38,528 bases of DNA, taken from an uncultured Caryophanales bacterium (lineage in GTDB: Bacteria; Bacillota_I; Bacilli_A; RF39; UBA660). The notes under the pieces are model-generated. The model saw only the letters and a program-made list of their open reading frames with translations. It ran no database searches and was not told the origin of the DNA. Position 1 is the first letter of the stretch; the number at the start of each line of letters is the position of its first letter. The DNA is taken from contig CANOBK010000007.1 in the NCBI GenBank assembly GCA_947564265.1, forward strand, positions 1 through 38,528. The letters run 5' to 3'. The translations under genes and the position numbers were made by a program. Below are positions 22,862 to 30,449 of the stretch, one piece after another.

Positions 22862-23373
22862 TGAAAAATAAAACAACAATTTTTGTAATTATCATATCTC
22901 TACTCCTCGCATCTATTATTTATATTGAGATGAATCGCTATCGGGAATATCAAAGTGAAAAAGCAGAAGCAATTATTTTGAAACAGGCGGCAATAGAAGA
23001 TATTAAAAAAGAGTCAAATAAGATTAATATTTATGTCTTTTGGGGAGATGGATGTCCTCATTGTGAGGAATTATTTGAATTTTTAGAAAGTATTAAAAGT
23101 AAGTATGGAAAGTATTATAATGTCTATGGATTTGAAGTTTGGTATGAGGAAGAGAACAGAAAACTAATGGATCAATTTAAAGAAGAGTTGAAAGAAGAAA
23201 CAGGCAGTAGAGGCGTTCCTTATTTCATCGTTGGAGATGAGTCATTTCTTGGATATCAAAGTAGCATGAATCAAGAAATTAAAGATACGATTGAATCAAA
23301 ATATAAAGAACGGAAAAATGTAAAACAATTTGAAGATATATTAAAGAAAAAGGACAAGGAGATAAACAAATAA
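22861..23373 (+). CDS. Membrane-anchored thioredoxin/DsbA-like protein (CPHC) paired with ASST
   Basis: A 170-residue protein. An N-terminal membrane anchor (about 5-22) is followed by a thioredoxin fold with C65-P-H-C68 ('WGDGCPHCEELFEFL'), the CPHC dipeptide of DsbA-type oxidases, and the cis-Pro loop 'GVPYFIVG'. It should act on the outside of the membrane. Its start overlaps the ASST stop by one base. E. coli AssT is encoded with DsbL/DsbI, which oxidise it, so a dedicated role in ASST folding is a sensible inference. It is paralogous to 2379-2987 (shared 'EVWY', 'GVPY' and G-Y-x-S blocks) but anchored at the N-terminus instead. Confidence 0.85.
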   Translation: MKNKTTIFVIIISLLLASIIYIEMNRYREYQSEKAEAIILKQAAIEDIKKESNKINIYVFWGDGCPHCEELFEFLESIKSKYGKYYNVYGFEVWYEEENRKLMDQFKEELKEETGSRGVPYFIVGDESFLGYQSSMNQEIKDTIESKYKERKNVKQFEDILKKKDKEINK

Positions 23374-23392
23374 AATGTTTATCTCTTTAAAA
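23356..23392 (+). terminator. Terminator-like hairpin at the end of the ASST operon
   Basis: AAGGAGATAAAC (23356-23367) pairs with GTTTATCTCTTT (23377-23388, one G-T) with the stop codon in the loop. The T-tail is short (TTT then A-rich), so termination may be partial. Confidence 0.6.
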
Positions 23393-23465
23393 TTTGAAAA
23401 ATCGTGTCTATTTCATCTTGATAATAGTAAAAATAACAAAAAAAATGTATTTTTTATCATTTTTA

Positions 23466-23474
23466 TGGTATAAT
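23466..23474 (+). promoter_or_regulatory. Extended -10 for the ATPase/TOPRIM operon
   Basis: TGGTATAAT, 23 bp before the ATG at 23498, with only a weak -35 (TGTATT at 23446-23451). Confidence 0.55.
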
Positions 23475-23497
23475 GTATATAGAAAAGGAGAAATACT

Positions 23498-24637
23498 ATG
23501 AAACTTTTAAAGATTGTAGCGAATAATTTTAAATTATGTGAAGACAATTTTACAATATCGTTTATACCAATAGCGAATAAAACTCAAGAAGATAAGGAAT
23601 TTGAACTCCATGAAATTGATGAAGATTTATTTGTATATAAAACATTGGGAATTGTTGGAAAAAATGCCTCTGGAAAGACTACTTCCATTGACTTATTAGC
23701 CCTTGTTTATGATATATTTACAGATTATAGAATTAAATCTGCTCGTAATTTTTTTGGCTTTAGCAATAAAGTAGTAAATATTGATGTTACGTTTTATCAT
23801 GAAGGATGTTTATATCGATATGTAACAGATTTGTATAAGAATCCAAATATCATTGATAGTACAAGTATATTGTTTAAAAATCAGAAGTTATTCAAGCGTG
23901 AATATAAAAAATCTCATAGTAAAAACTTGTTTGATTATGAGAAGTATGAAGAAGTAACAAATAATACTGATTTACCAGAAGATACTTCTATTCTTTATTT
24001 ATTATTAAAAAATATTGAACTACGAGGAATTGATTATCTTAGCGAAGATATTTCGTATCATAATTATGAAAAAATGTTTGAACTTTATAATACTTTAGAC
24101 CCAAACTTAAAACTCTTAGAATCTATTGTGAAAATATTTGATGACCATATCTTAAGTATAAAAATGATTGGTGAGAACAAATTTGAAATCAAATACAAAA
24201 ATCATCAAATGAGAGAAGTATCTAGTAAAGAATTATATGAGATATTATCAAGTGGAACCAACAAAGGATTAGGATTGTTTGGGTTTGTTGTATGTTCGCT
24301 TAAAAGTGGAATTGACTTAATTATTGATGAAATTGAGACTCATTTTCATAAAACACTAGTAGAAAATTTAATTAATTTATATAAAGATAAATCTGTAAAT
24401 AAAAAGAATGCTACTTTAATTTTTACAACACATTATTGTGAATTATTAGATTTATTTGATCGAAGTGATAATATTTATATTAGTAAATACGAGAAACATA
24501 TAACGTTAGAGAATATGTATGAAAAATATAGAATTAGACCTGAATTACTGAAAAGTAAGAAATTTTATGAAAATGCCTTTAATACGGATGTCGATTATGA
24601 TGCCTTAATGAAATTTAAAAAGGAATTAATGCAGTGA
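23498..24637 (+). CDS. AAA/ABC-type ATPase (AAA_15/AAA_21), probable defence protein
   Basis: A 379-residue cytoplasmic ATPase of the RecF/OLD-like class. It has an N-terminal 'MKLLKIVANNFK' strand, Walker A 'GIVGKNASGKTTS' (about 51-63), an ABC-like signature 'LSSGTNKGLGL' (about 250-260), Walker B 'IDLIIDEIETHFH' (about 270-282) and an H-loop 'IFTTHYCELLD' (about 307-317). Short stand-alone ATPases of this kind pair with nucleases or toxins in anti-phage systems (OLD, Gabija, AbiL, PtuAB, retron effectors). It overlaps the next gene by 4 bp, using GTGA. Confidence 0.85.
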   Translation: MKLLKIVANNFKLCEDNFTISFIPIANKTQEDKEFELHEIDEDLFVYKTLGIVGKNASGKTTSIDLLALVYDIFTDYRIKSARNFFGFSNKVVNIDVTFYHEGCLYRYVTDLYKNPNIIDSTSILFKNQKLFKREYKKSHSKNLFDYEKYEEVTNNTDLPEDTSILYLLLKNIELRGIDYLSEDISYHNYEKMFELYNTLDPNLKLLESIVKIFDDHILSIKMIGENKFEIKYKNHQMREVSSKELYEILSSGTNKGLGLFGFVVCSLKSGIDLIIDEIETHFHKTLVENLINLYKDKSVNKKNATLIFTTHYCELLDLFDRSDNIYISKYEKHITLENMYEKYRIRPELLKSKKFYENAFNTDVDYDALMKFKKELMQ

Positions 24638-25203
24638 AATATTTATTGATGTGTGAGGGAAACAATGAGGAGACAGTTATGAATCTCCTACTGGATTATA
24701 AGAAATTAGAATTTAGTAGGGATGACTTAATTGGATTAGAACCCTATCCCATCAGAAATTTAGAAAGCTCAGTGATAAAATCTGAATTAAAGCATTATAA
24801 TAAACCAGTTATTATTTACCGGATTGGTGATAAACAGAATGATGAATTAAAAATTCCATCCGATCTAAAACATATTGTATTTGAAGAAAATATTTTTAAG
24901 TATTGTACGAAACCAGAATTAGAAATCCTCATGATTATTAACGAGAATTTATTCTCTGAATTTGGGAAAAGTAACTTAGATGCAAAAGAATTTGCAAAAG
25001 ATAAGATTAAGTATAATGGAAGAAGATATGATCAATCCAGTCAATATATAAAAGACTATTATGAGGGTAAGGGAATCGATTGTTTAGTAGGAAATCTAAT
25101 AGAGTATAAGCGAATTAAGAAGCATAAAAAAGGAGAACTATATCTTGCAGACCTACTAAAAAAGCAAAATTCAAAAAACAAAGAGAATAAACCAGTTAGA
25201 TAA
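24634..25203 (+). CDS. Small TOPRIM-like protein, partner of the ATPase
   Basis: A 189-residue soluble protein starting with GTG (overlapping the ATPase stop; AAAAAGGA lies about 10 nt upstream). The first strand ends in 'LLMCEGNNEETV', where E8 and E12 fit the TOPRIM metal-binding Glu. A second strand 'PVIIYRIGDKQNDEL' (about 58-72, D66 and D70) fits the Asp motif, and 'TKPELEILMII' (92-102) is shared with RloB/OLD-like proteins. The fold call is by motif only. With the ATPase it would be a split version of an OLD/Gabija-like ATPase-TOPRIM nuclease, probably acting in abortive infection. It ends in a basic tail. Confidence 0.65.
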   Translation: MKYLLMCEGNNEETVMNLLLDYKKLEFSRDDLIGLEPYPIRNLESSVIKSELKHYNKPVIIYRIGDKQNDELKIPSDLKHIVFEENIFKYCTKPELEILMIINENLFSEFGKSNLDAKEFAKDKIKYNGRRYDQSSQYIKDYYEGKGIDCLVGNLIEYKRIKKHKKGELYLADLLKKQNSKNKENKPVR

Positions 25204-25223
25204 ATGACTGGGTTTATTTTTTT
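25188..25223 (+). terminator. Intrinsic terminator of the ATPase/TOPRIM operon
   Basis: TAAACCAGT (25188-25196) pairs with ACTGGGTTTA (25207-25216, one bulged G), followed by seven Ts. The stem overlaps the last codons and the stop codon is in the loop. Confidence 0.8.
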
Positions 25224-25271
25224 GTAAAATAAACCTTTTTCGACAATTTGTGACAAAAAAGTAGGTTTTTC

Positions 25272-25300
25272 TTGAGTTTTTGGTTGTTTTGTGTTATTAT
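25272..25300 (+). promoter_or_regulatory. Sigma-A promoter of the exopolysaccharide operon
   Basis: TTGAGT (25272-25277), a 17-bp spacer and TATTAT (25295-25300) with TG one base upstream. The leader to the ATG at 25327 is about 20 nt. Confidence 0.65.
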
Positions 25301-25326
25301 AGTAGCCAACTTTAGGGGGAGTGGCT

Positions 25327-26007
25327 ATGAATGGAGTTAGTATTGGCTTAGACCAACAAGAAAAAGAAACATCGCTAGTTGTCAAGAAACATGATTTTTT
25401 CTATTGCTTTGTGAAACGACTATTTGATATCCTAGTATCAGGATTCTCGTTGATTATTTTAAGTCCAATATTCTTATTAATTGTTATTTTAATTAGGATA
25501 GATTCTAAGGGAAAAGCATTTTATAGACATAAAAGAATTGGAAAACATGGGGATACTATTTACTTATATAAATTTCGAAGTATGTATTCTGATTCTAACG
25601 AACGATTAGAAGAGATGTTAAGAAATCCTGAAATTCAAAAAGAGTGGGAAGAGAATTTTAAGATAGAAAATGATCCAAGAATTACGAAGGTAGGAAAAAT
25701 TCTTAGAAAAACCTCCCTAGATGAACTTCCTCAGCTTTTAAATATTCTAAAAGGGGATATGAGTATTGTAGGTCCAAGACCAGTCATTGAAAGTGAGATT
25801 GGAAAGTATGGGGAAGACAAGGAAAAATTCTTAAGTGTCTTACCAGGACTTACTGGATGGTGGGCTTGTAATGGTAGAAGTTGTACAAGCTATGAAGATA
25901 GGAAGAAATTAGAACTATACTATGTAGAAAATAGAAGTATAGGATTAGATTTAAAAATCATATTTAAAACATTCATCAGTGTCATTAAAAGGGATGGCGC
26001 AAAATAA
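25327..26007 (+). CDS. Initiating undecaprenyl-phosphate sugar-1-phosphate transferase
   Basis: A 226-residue monotopic/polyisoprenyl-phosphate hexose-1-phosphate transferase (bacterial sugar transferase family). The membrane helix (about 33-53, 'FSLIILSPIFLLIVILI') is followed by the catalytic half with 'GKAFYRHKRIGKHGDTIYLY', 'KFRSMYSD', 'NDPRITKVGKILRKTSLDEL', 'PQLLNILKGDMSIVGPRPV' and the late 'PGLTGWWACNGRS'. It links the first sugar phosphate to the lipid carrier and so starts repeat-unit assembly. ATG 25327 is chosen because AGGGGGA lies 6 nt upstream; the GTG at 25321 would touch it. It is first in the locus, but a terminator follows it directly. Confidence 0.92.
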   Translation: MNGVSIGLDQQEKETSLVVKKHDFFYCFVKRLFDILVSGFSLIILSPIFLLIVILIRIDSKGKAFYRHKRIGKHGDTIYLYKFRSMYSDSNERLEEMLRNPEIQKEWEENFKIENDPRITKVGKILRKTSLDELPQLLNILKGDMSIVGPRPVIESEIGKYGEDKEKFLSVLPGLTGWWACNGRSCTSYEDRKKLELYYVENRSIGLDLKIIFKTFISVIKRDGAK

Positions 26008-26049
26008 AAGAATAAAAGATATAAAAAGGGTACCAAAATAGAACAAGAA

Positions 26050-26094
26050 GATTGAAAGCAAAGTAGAGGGGTATTTCGCATTCAGTCTTTTTTT
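26050..26094 (+). terminator. Strong terminator inside the exopolysaccharide operon
   Basis: GATTGAA (26050-26056) pairs with TTCAGTC (26081-26087); GC/GC and AAGTA/TATTT continue the stem around GAGGGG, and seven Ts follow (26088-26094). It lies only 18 bp before the next start, leaving no room for a new promoter, so the genes behind it depend on read-through or antitermination. Confidence 0.75.
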
Positions 26095-26112
26095 GTAGAA
26101 AGGAGTGGTTCT

Positions 26113-27354
26113 ATGTTAAAGCAAAGAATGCTTGTTTATGCAAATTATTTTCATCCAGAGGTAGCATCTACTAGTCAATTACTAACGGAATTATGTATGG
26201 AGTTATCAAAAGACTTTGAGATAACAGTTATCTGTTCTGTACCATGCTATACAGGAAAAATAGAAAAGAAATATCAACAGAAAAAGTATTATTTCGAAAA
26301 CTTAGAAGGCATCAAAATTATAAGAGTTTCTGTACCTGAATTTGATAAAACAAAGAAATTAAGTAGAATAAAGCATATCTTAACATACTTCTGTCGATCA
26401 ATTAAGATGTCATTTAAGGTAGGGAAAATGGATATCGTATATACAATTTCTCAACCGCCAATATTGGGTGGAACTTTGGGTTATATTGGAAAGAAAATTA
26501 CAAAAGGAAAACTAGTTTATTGTATTCAAGATTTTAATCCTGAACAGATTATGGCTGTAAATTACTCAAAAAATAGTTTATTACTTAAATTACTTTTAAA
26601 AATTGATAAATTTGTGTGTAAGAAATCAAATTTAGTAATAACCGTTGGAAGGGATATGCAACAAACATTAATAAATCGATTTGATAACAAAAAGGTACCA
26701 AATAATATTGTTATTAATAATTGGATGGACGAAAAAGATGTGTATCCATTAAAAAAAGCTGACCCTAAAGTAATAGATTTTAAAAAGAAGTATAAATTAG
26801 ATGATAAATTCGTTATTATGTATTCTGGTAATGTAGGATTATTTTATGATTTAGAAAATCTAGTTAAGGTATTTGAAAAATATAAAGATTCTAAAGATAT
26901 AGTTTTCGCAGTAGTTGGAGAAGGAGCAGTTAAGAAAAACTTAATGGATTACTGTAAAGAACACAAGATGAATAATGTGAAGTTTATCCCATATCAAGCT
27001 AAATCTGATTTGATTTACAGCTTAAATGCTGCAGATGTTCATTTAGTAACGAATGCTAAAGGGATAAAAGGTGTTTCAGTACCTAGTAAAATATATGGAT
27101 GCCTAGCAACCAATGTGCCTATTTTTGGTATCTTAGAAAAGGATAGTGAGGCTTGGCAAATTATTCAAAAATCAAATTGTGGTGTACTTGCTGAGGCAGG
27201 GGACTATAATGAAATCCAAGAATGCCTAGATAAAATTATTAAAGAAAAAGAAAAGTTTGTAAGGAAACATTTAACTGGTAGAAAATATTTAGAGGATAAT
27301 TTTACTAAAAACAAATCTATCGAAAAATATAAAATAGAGCTAAAAAAATTGTAG
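26113..27354 (+). CDS. GT4 family glycosyltransferase (WbuB-like)
   Basis: A 413-residue GT-B fold enzyme. The N-terminal half begins 'MLVYANYFHPEVASTSQLLT' (typical of WbuB-type transferases) and holds 'YTISQPPILGGTLGY' and 'LVYCIQDFNPEQIMAVNYS'. The C-terminal half has 'VIMYSGNVGLFYDLENLV', 'VVGEGAVKKNL' and 'GVSVPSKIYGCLATNVPIFG', the nucleotide-sugar site. It probably adds a sugar (often a HexNAc) to the lipid-linked intermediate on the cytoplasmic side. The ribosome-binding site is AAAGGAGTGG. It is the first gene after the internal terminator. Confidence 0.9.
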   Translation: MLKQRMLVYANYFHPEVASTSQLLTELCMELSKDFEITVICSVPCYTGKIEKKYQQKKYYFENLEGIKIIRVSVPEFDKTKKLSRIKHILTYFCRSIKMSFKVGKMDIVYTISQPPILGGTLGYIGKKITKGKLVYCIQDFNPEQIMAVNYSKNSLLLKLLLKIDKFVCKKSNLVITVGRDMQQTLINRFDNKKVPNNIVINNWMDEKDVYPLKKADPKVIDFKKKYKLDDKFVIMYSGNVGLFYDLENLVKVFEKYKDSKDIVFAVVGEGAVKKNLMDYCKEHKMNNVKFIPYQAKSDLIYSLNAADVHLVTNAKGIKGVSVPSKIYGCLATNVPIFGILEKDSEAWQIIQKSNCGVLAEAGDYNEIQECLDKIIKEKEKFVRKHLTGRKYLEDNFTKNKSIEKYKIELKKL

Positions 27355-27375
27355 GCTAGAAATGTTGGTGATAAT

Positions 27376-28092
27376 ATGAGTATAAAGAGAAACTATCCTA
27401 TATCTGTAGCTATGGCTAGTTATAATGGAGAGAAGTATATAGAAGTGCAAATCCGAAGTATACTAGCAAATTTATGTGAAAAAGATGAATTAATAATATC
27501 AGATGATGGTTCTACAGATCGTACGCTAGAAATCATAAATAAAATTTCCGATAAAAGAATCAGGGTTTTGCAAGGACCAAAATTAGGTGTGAAAAAGAAC
27601 TTTGAACATGCTGCCAGAAACTGTAGTGGAAAATATATATTTTTATCTGATCAAGATGATGTTTGGTTAGAAAACAAGGTGGAAAAGATGTTAGAAGTTT
27701 TTGAAAAGACTGGATGTAATTGTGTCACTCATAATGCAGAAGTTAAAAATGGAGATATGACGCAAACAATTATCGATTCTTTTTTCTCACATAGAAAATC
27801 TGGACCTGGGATATTAAAAAATATATATAAAAATAGATATTTAGGATGCTGTATGGCTTTTTCCAAGGAAATTAAAAGTAAAATACTACCAATTCCGAAT
27901 AATATTGAGATGCATGACCAATGGATTGGCATAATTTGTGAAAAATATGGTAAATCCGTTTTTATTGATGATAAATTAATTTATTATCGTAGACATGATA
28001 ATAATGTTTCTAATATGAATCATTATCCATTATTCAAGATGATTAGAAATAGAATTGTCTTTGTATTAGAATTTATAAGAAGGGTGATCTAA
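27376..28092 (+). CDS. GT2 family glycosyltransferase (rhamnosyltransferase-like)
   Basis: A 238-residue GT-A enzyme with 'VAMASYNGEKYIEVQIRSIL' (about 11-30), the 'ISDDGSTDRT' metal/nucleotide loop and 'FLSDQDDVWLENKV', the DxD-like motif of rhamnosyl/galactosyl GT2 enzymes. The tail 'YRRHDNNVSN' is also typical. The acceptor and donor sugars cannot be told. It ends directly against the polymerase gene (stop TAA, then ATG). Confidence 0.9.
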   Translation: MSIKRNYPISVAMASYNGEKYIEVQIRSILANLCEKDELIISDDGSTDRTLEIINKISDKRIRVLQGPKLGVKKNFEHAARNCSGKYIFLSDQDDVWLENKVEKMLEVFEKTGCNCVTHNAEVKNGDMTQTIIDSFFSHRKSGPGILKNIYKNRYLGCCMAFSKEIKSKILPIPNNIEMHDQWIGIICEKYGKSVFIDDKLIYYRRHDNNVSNMNHYPLFKMIRNRIVFVLEFIRRVI

Positions 28093-29409
28093 ATGACTTA
28101 TATTATATTAGCTGGTTTGTTACTGCTTATGTCAATTTTCTTTTACAATTTATTTAAAAGGGAAATTGTCTCTCCTACAGTAATAACAAGTTTGATTTTC
28201 TTCCTTTCAGTATTAGGGGCATTCATTGGAACTTCTGAAAATTCATGGAACAATATTTCAGATTTACATTGGAAAACTATACAATATATTCTTTTAGGGG
28301 TTTTTAGTTTCGGAATCGGCGAGTTTTTAGCACGAAAATTAAGAAATGCTCGTAAAGAGGAGAATCAGAAAAAATTTGAAAATTCTAAAGTGATACGTGT
28401 TGATTTACTAAAAAATTTAATTATTTTCTCATTCATAGTTTTTACTATGGTATTACTTTATATGAATTTAAAGACTATTACAAATGGAGATTCTTTAACA
28501 GACATTATTAGTAAATATAAATCTTCTAGTATTTTATATAATGAAAATGCCTTAGAAGAGGGGAACGTTCTTAATCCCATTGTATTAAATATGTTACGCT
28601 TTTGTGAGATTACTTGTATAGTATATATTTATATTATAGTTAAGAATTTGTTCTTAAAAGATAAGATTAAAAATAATATTTTAAATATTGTAAATATTTT
28701 GTTAATAGTATTTCTATCTATAACTGTAGGTGGAAGAACCATTTTGCTAAAGTATTTTTCAGCTGGTGTAATGATATGGTCAATTTTGTATATTAGAAAT
28801 AGTCATCTATCAATTCGAAAGTTTGTTAAACTTGGCATGATTATCCTTATCATCTTCGTGCCTATGTGCTATTTGGTCTTACCATTGCTAGGTGGTCATA
28901 CTTCAAGTAATATGATTGATTACACTTCATTTTATTTAGGAAGTGAAATTCCATCGCTTGACATTTTTTTAAATAATCCAATTTCACCCCTAGAACATTT
29001 TGGAGAAGCAACATTAAAAGGAATACAAATGCTTTTGTCCAAAATTGGATTAATTGATTATTGGACAGCATATCAAAAGGAATGGGTTTATTTTACACCT
29101 ACCTTATATACCAATACTTTTACTGAATTTAAACCATTTATTCAAGATTTCGGTATTAGTGGACTCGTAATATGTCCAATGATTTTTGGCTTTGTATTCT
29201 CAAAACTATATTTAGCTGCAAAAGAAAAGGTCAGTTGTAGACATTTAATTTTCTTCGCATTTTTTACAAATTTATTAATTGATCAAGCAAGAGTAGAAGT
29301 TTTTTATAACTCCTTCTTATCGGCTCGCACAATAATTTATGCGGTTTCCTTACTCTTTGTAACTTGTTTTTTGTTTGGAAGTAAGAGAATATTGGAAGGT
29401 GAAGTATGA
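28093..29409 (+). CDS. Wzy-type polysaccharide polymerase (O-antigen polymerase family)
   Basis: A 438-residue, very hydrophobic protein with about 10-12 predicted helices. It has a large loop at about 255-345 ('LLGGHTSSNMIDYTSFYLG', 'WTAYQKEWVYFTPTLYTNTF', then 'EFKPFIQDFGISGLV'), the outer loop usual in oligosaccharide repeat-unit polymerases; this family pattern is seen in streptococcal and lactobacillar Wzy. It joins repeat units outside the membrane. It is directly abutted to the GT2 gene and overlaps the next by 4 bp. Confidence 0.8.
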   Translation: MTYIILAGLLLLMSIFFYNLFKREIVSPTVITSLIFFLSVLGAFIGTSENSWNNISDLHWKTIQYILLGVFSFGIGEFLARKLRNARKEENQKKFENSKVIRVDLLKNLIIFSFIVFTMVLLYMNLKTITNGDSLTDIISKYKSSSILYNENALEEGNVLNPIVLNMLRFCEITCIVYIYIIVKNLFLKDKIKNNILNIVNILLIVFLSITVGGRTILLKYFSAGVMIWSILYIRNSHLSIRKFVKLGMIILIIFVPMCYLVLPLLGGHTSSNMIDYTSFYLGSEIPSLDIFLNNPISPLEHFGEATLKGIQMLLSKIGLIDYWTAYQKEWVYFTPTLYTNTFTEFKPFIQDFGISGLVICPMIFGFVFSKLYLAAKEKVSCRHLIFFAFFTNLLIDQARVEVFYNSFLSARTIIYAVSLLFVTCFLFGSKRILEGEV

Positions 29410-30302
29410 TGAAAAAAGATGAATATATTGAAGCTATTGAAAAATTAAATCGAGAAGTTTTAGAATTGACAAGTTCAAAAGAATATACATTAGGTAAAAA
29501 AATATTGGAGTTAAAATCTGGAAAAAATATTATTTCTAAGTTAATAACATATATAAAAGTTAAAAAATATAATCATCCAGAACCACAAATAAATACTTAT
29601 AAAGAAATGAATCATGTAGATTTAAAAAATAAAAAATTAGTAATTTATATGGTATTGGTAGGGAATTATGATAATATCAAAGATCCACTTATTATGTCAG
29701 AAAATTGCGATTATGTTCTTTTTACGGATCAGAATATTTCATCAACAATATGGAAGGTAAAAGAAATTCCAGAATCTGTTTTAAAATTAGGAAATCCAAC
29801 ATTGATAAATCGTTATTTTAAAATGCATCCACATGAATTTTTTAATGGATATGATTATTCAATTTATTTAGATAGTAATAATGCTATCATTTCAGAATTA
29901 GATGATTTTATTTATAGGTTAAATCCAAAGTATGGAATAGCATTTCATAAGCATAGATATCGTTATTGTATTTATGAAGAAGTTGAAGTATGTAGACTTT
30001 TAAAGAAAGGAAATTACAAACAACTTATTTGCCAAAAAAAACGCTATTTGAAAGATAAATTTCCTTCAGGGTATGGTATGTTAGAATGTGGGATTATTGT
30101 ATGTGATTTACGCAAAGAAATGGCAAAGGAGATTTTTAAGAATTGGTGGAATGAATTTCTAGAAAGTGAAAGTATGCGTGATCAAATTGCACTCCCATAT
30201 ATATTGTGGAAAAAAGATATTAAACCAGAGGAAATTGCTACATTGGGTGATAATAGATTTAAGAATGAAAAAATAAGAATTGATCGAGAACATATAAGAT
30301 AA
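29406..30302 (+). CDS. DUF616/TOD1-MUCI70-like glycosyltransferase
   Basis: A 298-residue cytoplasmic protein. After a basic N-terminal region, 'KLVIYMVLVGNYDNIKDPL' (about 77-95), 'CDYVLFTDQ', 'LINRYFKMHPHEFF', 'YDYSIYLDSNNAI' (with D-S-N in place of DxD), 'AFHKHRYRYCIYEE' and 'MLECGIIVCDLR' match DUF616, the bacterial relatives of plant TOD1/MUCI70 glycosyltransferases. In bacteria the family occurs in capsule and rhamnan loci. It starts at ATGATG (29406 or 29409), overlapping wzy. A 29-codon open tail in another phase follows the stop (30298-30387). Confidence 0.78.
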   Translation: MMKKDEYIEAIEKLNREVLELTSSKEYTLGKKILELKSGKNIISKLITYIKVKKYNHPEPQINTYKEMNHVDLKNKKLVIYMVLVGNYDNIKDPLIMSENCDYVLFTDQNISSTIWKVKEIPESVLKLGNPTLINRYFKMHPHEFFNGYDYSIYLDSNNAIISELDDFIYRLNPKYGIAFHKHRYRYCIYEEVEVCRLLKKGNYKQLICQKKRYLKDKFPSGYGMLECGIIVCDLRKEMAKEIFKNWWNEFLESESMRDQIALPYILWKKDIKPEEIATLGDNRFKNEKIRIDREHIR

Positions 30303-30449
30303 GAAAATTGTATTTTATGATAATTCTCAAGGAAAAATATCAGAGTTCAATATAGAATTTCAGTATCATAGTGCTTATTTAGAGTAAAGTATTCAATGTT
30401 TGATACTTTTAAGAAAAATGTAAAAAACTAAAAAATAGGGGAGACAATT

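Noticed and set aside
25059-25385. Minus-strand 108-codon frame across the 25.2-kb intergenic region
   Set aside because: It runs through a terminator and promoter and across two good plus-strand genes, and has no start signals.
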